NCBI GenBank assembly: GCA_947570515.1
Contig: CANOUM010000058.1
Span: 1-8,781, forward strand
Reading direction: 5' to 3'
Length of the DNA stretch: 8,781 nucleotides
DNA from: an uncultured Clostridia bacterium
Lineage (GTDB): Bacteria > Bacillota > Clostridia > Lachnospirales > Bianqueaceae
Shown here: positions 7,078-8,781 of the stretch, piece by piece
Numbering within the stretch: the stretch's first letter is position 1
Layout of the letters: each line of letters starts with the position of its first letter
Program-made: the position numbers and the translations under genes
The notes under the pieces: model-generated
The model's input: only the letters and a program-made list of their open reading frames with translations
Database searches by the model: none
Told to the model about the DNA's origin: nothing

Positions 7078-7557
7078 TTAATTGATTTGCCAGTCGATGA
7101 GCTGGTCGTTACGGTAACGCATTTTTATGGAAAAGAACGGCGCTGTTTCGGAGAGAGCCGGAGACATAAATAAAGGATCCCCTTCCCATAGATTCAGCTG
7201 CCCGAGCTCATTGCGCGGAACCCAGCGCAGCTCACCCTCCGGGCAGTCTATAAGCAGCTCACCTTCAAAGGTATCGCAAACATAGACAAACATGTACTCG
7301 GTACGCCAATCGTCAAATGCCGCATCCAGATTTTCAAAATTAAAGGTTACAATTCCACGCAGTTTGGGATTGATGAGCTGAAGTCCTGTTTCCTCCAGTA
7401 CCTCGCGGCAGATGCACTCCTCCGGACTTTCACCGGGCTCAAATTTGCCGCCTACACCGATCCATTTACCGTGATTCAAATCTACTTTCTTTTTGATGCG
7501 GTGCAGCATCAAAACATGGTCATTTTGACAAAGATAACATATGGTAGTCAGTTTCAT
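7078..7557 (-). CDS. NUDIX hydrolase (MutT/8-oxo-dGTP diphosphatase-like)
   Basis: Small cytoplasmic NUDIX enzyme of 159 residues that hydrolyses a nucleoside diphosphate linked to another group. The NUDIX box is complete: G37-x5-E43-x7-R51-E52-V-L-E55-E56-T-G58-L, with all Mg-binding glutamates present. The preceding H-G-K-W-I-G-V-G-G and the later E-L-R-W-V-P resemble proteins annotated as 8-oxo-dGTP diphosphatases. The sequence alone does not fix the substrate, and other nucleotides are possible. The ATG at 7557 is preceded by a modest AGAAGGG site about ten bases upstream. It sits between two transporter genes, 24 bases after the AEC gene and 13 bases before the MATE gene, so it is almost certainly co-transcribed with both. 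Confidence 0.92.
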   Translation of the reverse strand: MKLTTICYLCQNDHVLMLHRIKKKVDLNHGKWIGVGGKFEPGESPEECICREVLEETGLQLINPKLRGIVTFNFENLDAAFDDWRTEYMFVYVCDTFEGELLIDCPEGELRWVPRNELGQLNLWEGDPLFMSPALSETAPFFSIKMRYRNDQLIDWQIN

Positions 7558-7581
7558 CAGAACCAGTCCCTTCTATCATCA

Positions 7582-8514
7582 TCAGTGTAAAACGAAAATA
7601 ACAAAAATCAGCGGAATTGTCAGCAGTGACAAAACAGTTGAAAACACAACGCCGATGGAGGCCGTCATCGAATCGCCCTTATACTCTTTGCAGAGCATGA
7701 CGGTCATCGCGGCGCAGGGCATTGCAAAGGTGAGCGTGTTGATGCCGATGATCACGCTGTCATGGAAGAGCAGGATCGAAAACATATAGGCCAGCGCCGG
7801 CAGCAGCAGTAATTTGATAAAGATCATCAAATTGAGGTGGCCGTCTTTGAACATACTGGAGAGCGGATAATCCGCAAGCACGCTGCCCAGCAGCAGCATC
7901 GAAAGAGGCGGCGTTACATTTCCCAAAAAGCCCAGCGTATCTTGGACAACGGCCGGAAGATGCAGTCCTGAAAAGTAGAAGACCAAAGCCAGCACGCTGG
8001 CAATAATGCCGGGGCTAATGAGCTGCCGGAGGCTGATCGTATGAGGGGCAGAAGATTCGGAGCCCCTGGTAAGCAGATAGACGCCGTATGAATAGATCAG
8101 AAAGTTAAATGGCAGGTTTAAAATCGAGCAATAAAATACGGCGATGTCGCCATATAGGGTCTGCAGTACGGGGATGGCCATGAATCCGGTGTTGGAAAAA
8201 ATGAGAAGAAGCTGCGCGGTATTTCGTTTGCTGTGCTGAATCCGGAAGAGTCGAACCATGACGAATGCCAGTAGAAGCAGCACCAGGTAAAATCCAGCGC
8301 CGAATAGTACAAGGCGGAGCACATCGCCTTTGGTGCTTGTGCCTGTGGCGCCCAGAGAGGAGAGGATGAGTGCTGGATTTGTAGCGTTGACGATCAGGGA
8401 TGAGATGCCGTCGTCGGTGCGGGTGTCCAGAATTTTTTTCTTATGTAGGAAATAGCCCAGAAGCAGAAGAAAAAATAGCTTGCAGAGGGCGATGATGATG
8501 TTTGAAAAGTCCAT
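7582..8514 (-). CDS. AEC-family permease (auxin efflux carrier-like)
   Basis: Membrane transporter of the AEC family (Mem_trans domain), whose bacterial members include malate/malonate and other organic-acid carriers; the substrate here is unknown. The 310-residue protein has about ten hydrophobic segments. Family motifs include N43-A-T-N46-P47 near the N-terminus, F-S-N-T-G-F-M-A-I-P at 106-115, P-L-S-M-L-L-L-G at 203-210, and A-M-P-C-A-A-M-T at 264-271 followed by E-Y-K-G-D. The frame is open to 8562, but that start would fall in the promoter -10. ATG 8514 is chosen because GGAG (8521-8524) lies six bases upstream; an ATG at 8526 overlaps that site and has none of its own. It is the first gene of the - strand operon, with a leader of about 30 bases. 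Confidence 0.92.
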   Translation of the reverse strand: MDFSNIIIALCKLFFLLLLGYFLHKKKILDTRTDDGISSLIVNATNPALILSSLGATGTSTKGDVLRLVLFGAGFYLVLLLLAFVMVRLFRIQHSKRNTAQLLLIFSNTGFMAIPVLQTLYGDIAVFYCSILNLPFNFLIYSYGVYLLTRGSESSAPHTISLRQLISPGIIASVLALVFYFSGLHLPAVVQDTLGFLGNVTPPLSMLLLGSVLADYPLSSMFKDGHLNLMIFIKLLLLPALAYMFSILLFHDSVIIGINTLTFAMPCAAMTVMLCKEYKGDSMTASIGVVFSTVLSLLTIPLIFVIFVLH

Positions 8515-8552
8515 AAAAATCTCCATTTTAAAGTGCGAATTGTGTACATGCC

Positions 8553-8581
8553 ATTTTAGCATAGACGGAGAGAGGGTGCAA
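8553..8581 (-). promoter_or_regulatory. Extended -10 promoter of the AEC-NUDIX-MATE operon
   Basis: On the - strand, TTGCAC (8581-8576) is followed by exactly 17 bases and TAAAAT (8558-8553), a 5/6 match. TGC directly before it gives an extended -10. Transcription should begin near 8546, about 30 bases upstream of the AEC start codon at 8514. No operator or riboswitch is evident in this short leader. Confidence 0.75.
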
Positions 8582-8600
8582 GAGGTGAAGAAAAGGGAGA

Positions 8601-8710
8601 GAGTTTTAAGAATTATAAAAAATAAGACTATTAAAACTGAAATAATTATAATATGTAGAAATTATAGTGATAATTAAAAATTAAATAAAAAATATAATTT
8701 TATAATTATT
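8601..8710. other. AT-rich intergenic tract
   Basis: Only about 11 of these 110 bases are G or C, and 8671-8710 contains none, against a roughly balanced composition in the genes to the left. No open frame or RNA gene is seen. The A/T tracts directly abut the candidate promoter at 8709, so they could act as an UP element for RNA polymerase. They could also mark the boundary of a foreign segment continuing beyond the window. Confidence 0.7.
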
Positions 8711-8738
8711 GACAAAACGGTAACGTATATGTTATTTT
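8709..8738 (+). promoter_or_regulatory. Candidate promoter facing a gene beyond the right edge
   Basis: TTGACA (8709-8714) is a perfect -35 and is preceded by 40 bases of pure A/T. After 18 bases comes TATTTT (8733-8738), a 4/6 -10 match; TATGTT at 8728 matches equally well but its 13-base spacer is too short. The imperfect dyad TAAC-GTATAT-GTTA (8721-8734) overlaps the spacer and the -10, where regulators such as MerR-family proteins bind. No coding start is visible in the remaining 43 bases; an ATG at 8748 meets a stop after eight codons. Confidence 0.45.
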
Positions 8739-8781
8739 TAATTTAAAATGGTTGATTATCTCAAAAAGCCTTGATTTACGG

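Noticed and set aside
8515..8562. Upstream start for the AEC permease at 8562
   Set aside because: It would begin inside the -10 region of the predicted promoter. The GGAG site points to the ATG at 8514.
8480..8677. Small + strand open frame of 65 codons at the right side
   Set aside because: It overlaps the AEC start and its promoter antisense, and its tail is translated AT-rich intergenic sequence. It has no ribosome binding site worth the name.
1..8781. CRISPR array, insertion sequence, attachment site or phage genes
   Set aside because: No regularly spaced non-coding repeats, transposase or integrase motifs, or terminal inverted repeats were seen. The only tandem repeats lie in the lipoprotein reading frame.

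Overview
The window carries seven protein-coding genes, a proline T-box leader and their transcription signals. It looks like the chromosome of a Gram-positive anaerobe of the Bacillota, probably a gut-type Clostridia (Lachnospiraceae-like). The grounds are a T-box in front of an aminoacyl-tRNA synthetase gene, AGGAGG-type ribosome binding sites, a lipoprotein signal with a Cys lipobox, and a moderate GC content that drops sharply at the right edge. The taxonomic placement is inference. No phage, transposon, CRISPR array, rRNA or tRNA gene was seen.

Left part, + strand. A surface lipoprotein (2-1105) has six 26-residue Cys/His repeats followed by two copies of an approximately 85-residue domain. 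Just after its stop codon lies a candidate promoter (about 1111-1140) and then a T-box riboswitch (about 1147-1411). The T-box has a proline specifier, a TGGT bulge and mutually exclusive antiterminator and terminator. It controls proS (1427-3169, bacterial-type prolyl-tRNA synthetase with editing domain). Two genes follow so tightly that they are probably co-transcribed: a MATE-family exporter (3189-4565, 19 bases after proS) and a calcineurin-like metallophosphoesterase (4558-5418, overlapping the MATE gene by 8 bases). The T-box may therefore set expression of all three.

Middle. The 224 bases between the two convergent operons (5419-5642) hold two GC-rich hairpins. One (5590-5622) fits termination on the + strand and the other (5531-5568) on the - strand. 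Their order means the two transcripts should overlap at their 3' ends.

Right part, - strand, read from right to left. A good extended -10 promoter (8553-8581) drives an AEC-family permease (7582-8514), a NUDIX hydrolase (7078-7557) and a second, divergent MATE exporter (5643-7064). The gaps are 24 and 13 bases, so this is an operon of two transporters around a probable nucleotide-pool or metabolite clean-up enzyme.

Right edge. Past 8600 the DNA becomes about 90% A+T and carries a candidate + strand promoter (about 8709-8738) with a small dyad in and next to its spacer. It faces a gene that would lie beyond the window.

Most of the window is ordinary. The points that deserve a second look are the Cys/His-repeat lipoprotein, the possible T-box control of an exporter and a phosphoesterase, and the interlocked convergent terminators. 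No convincing undescribed system was found.
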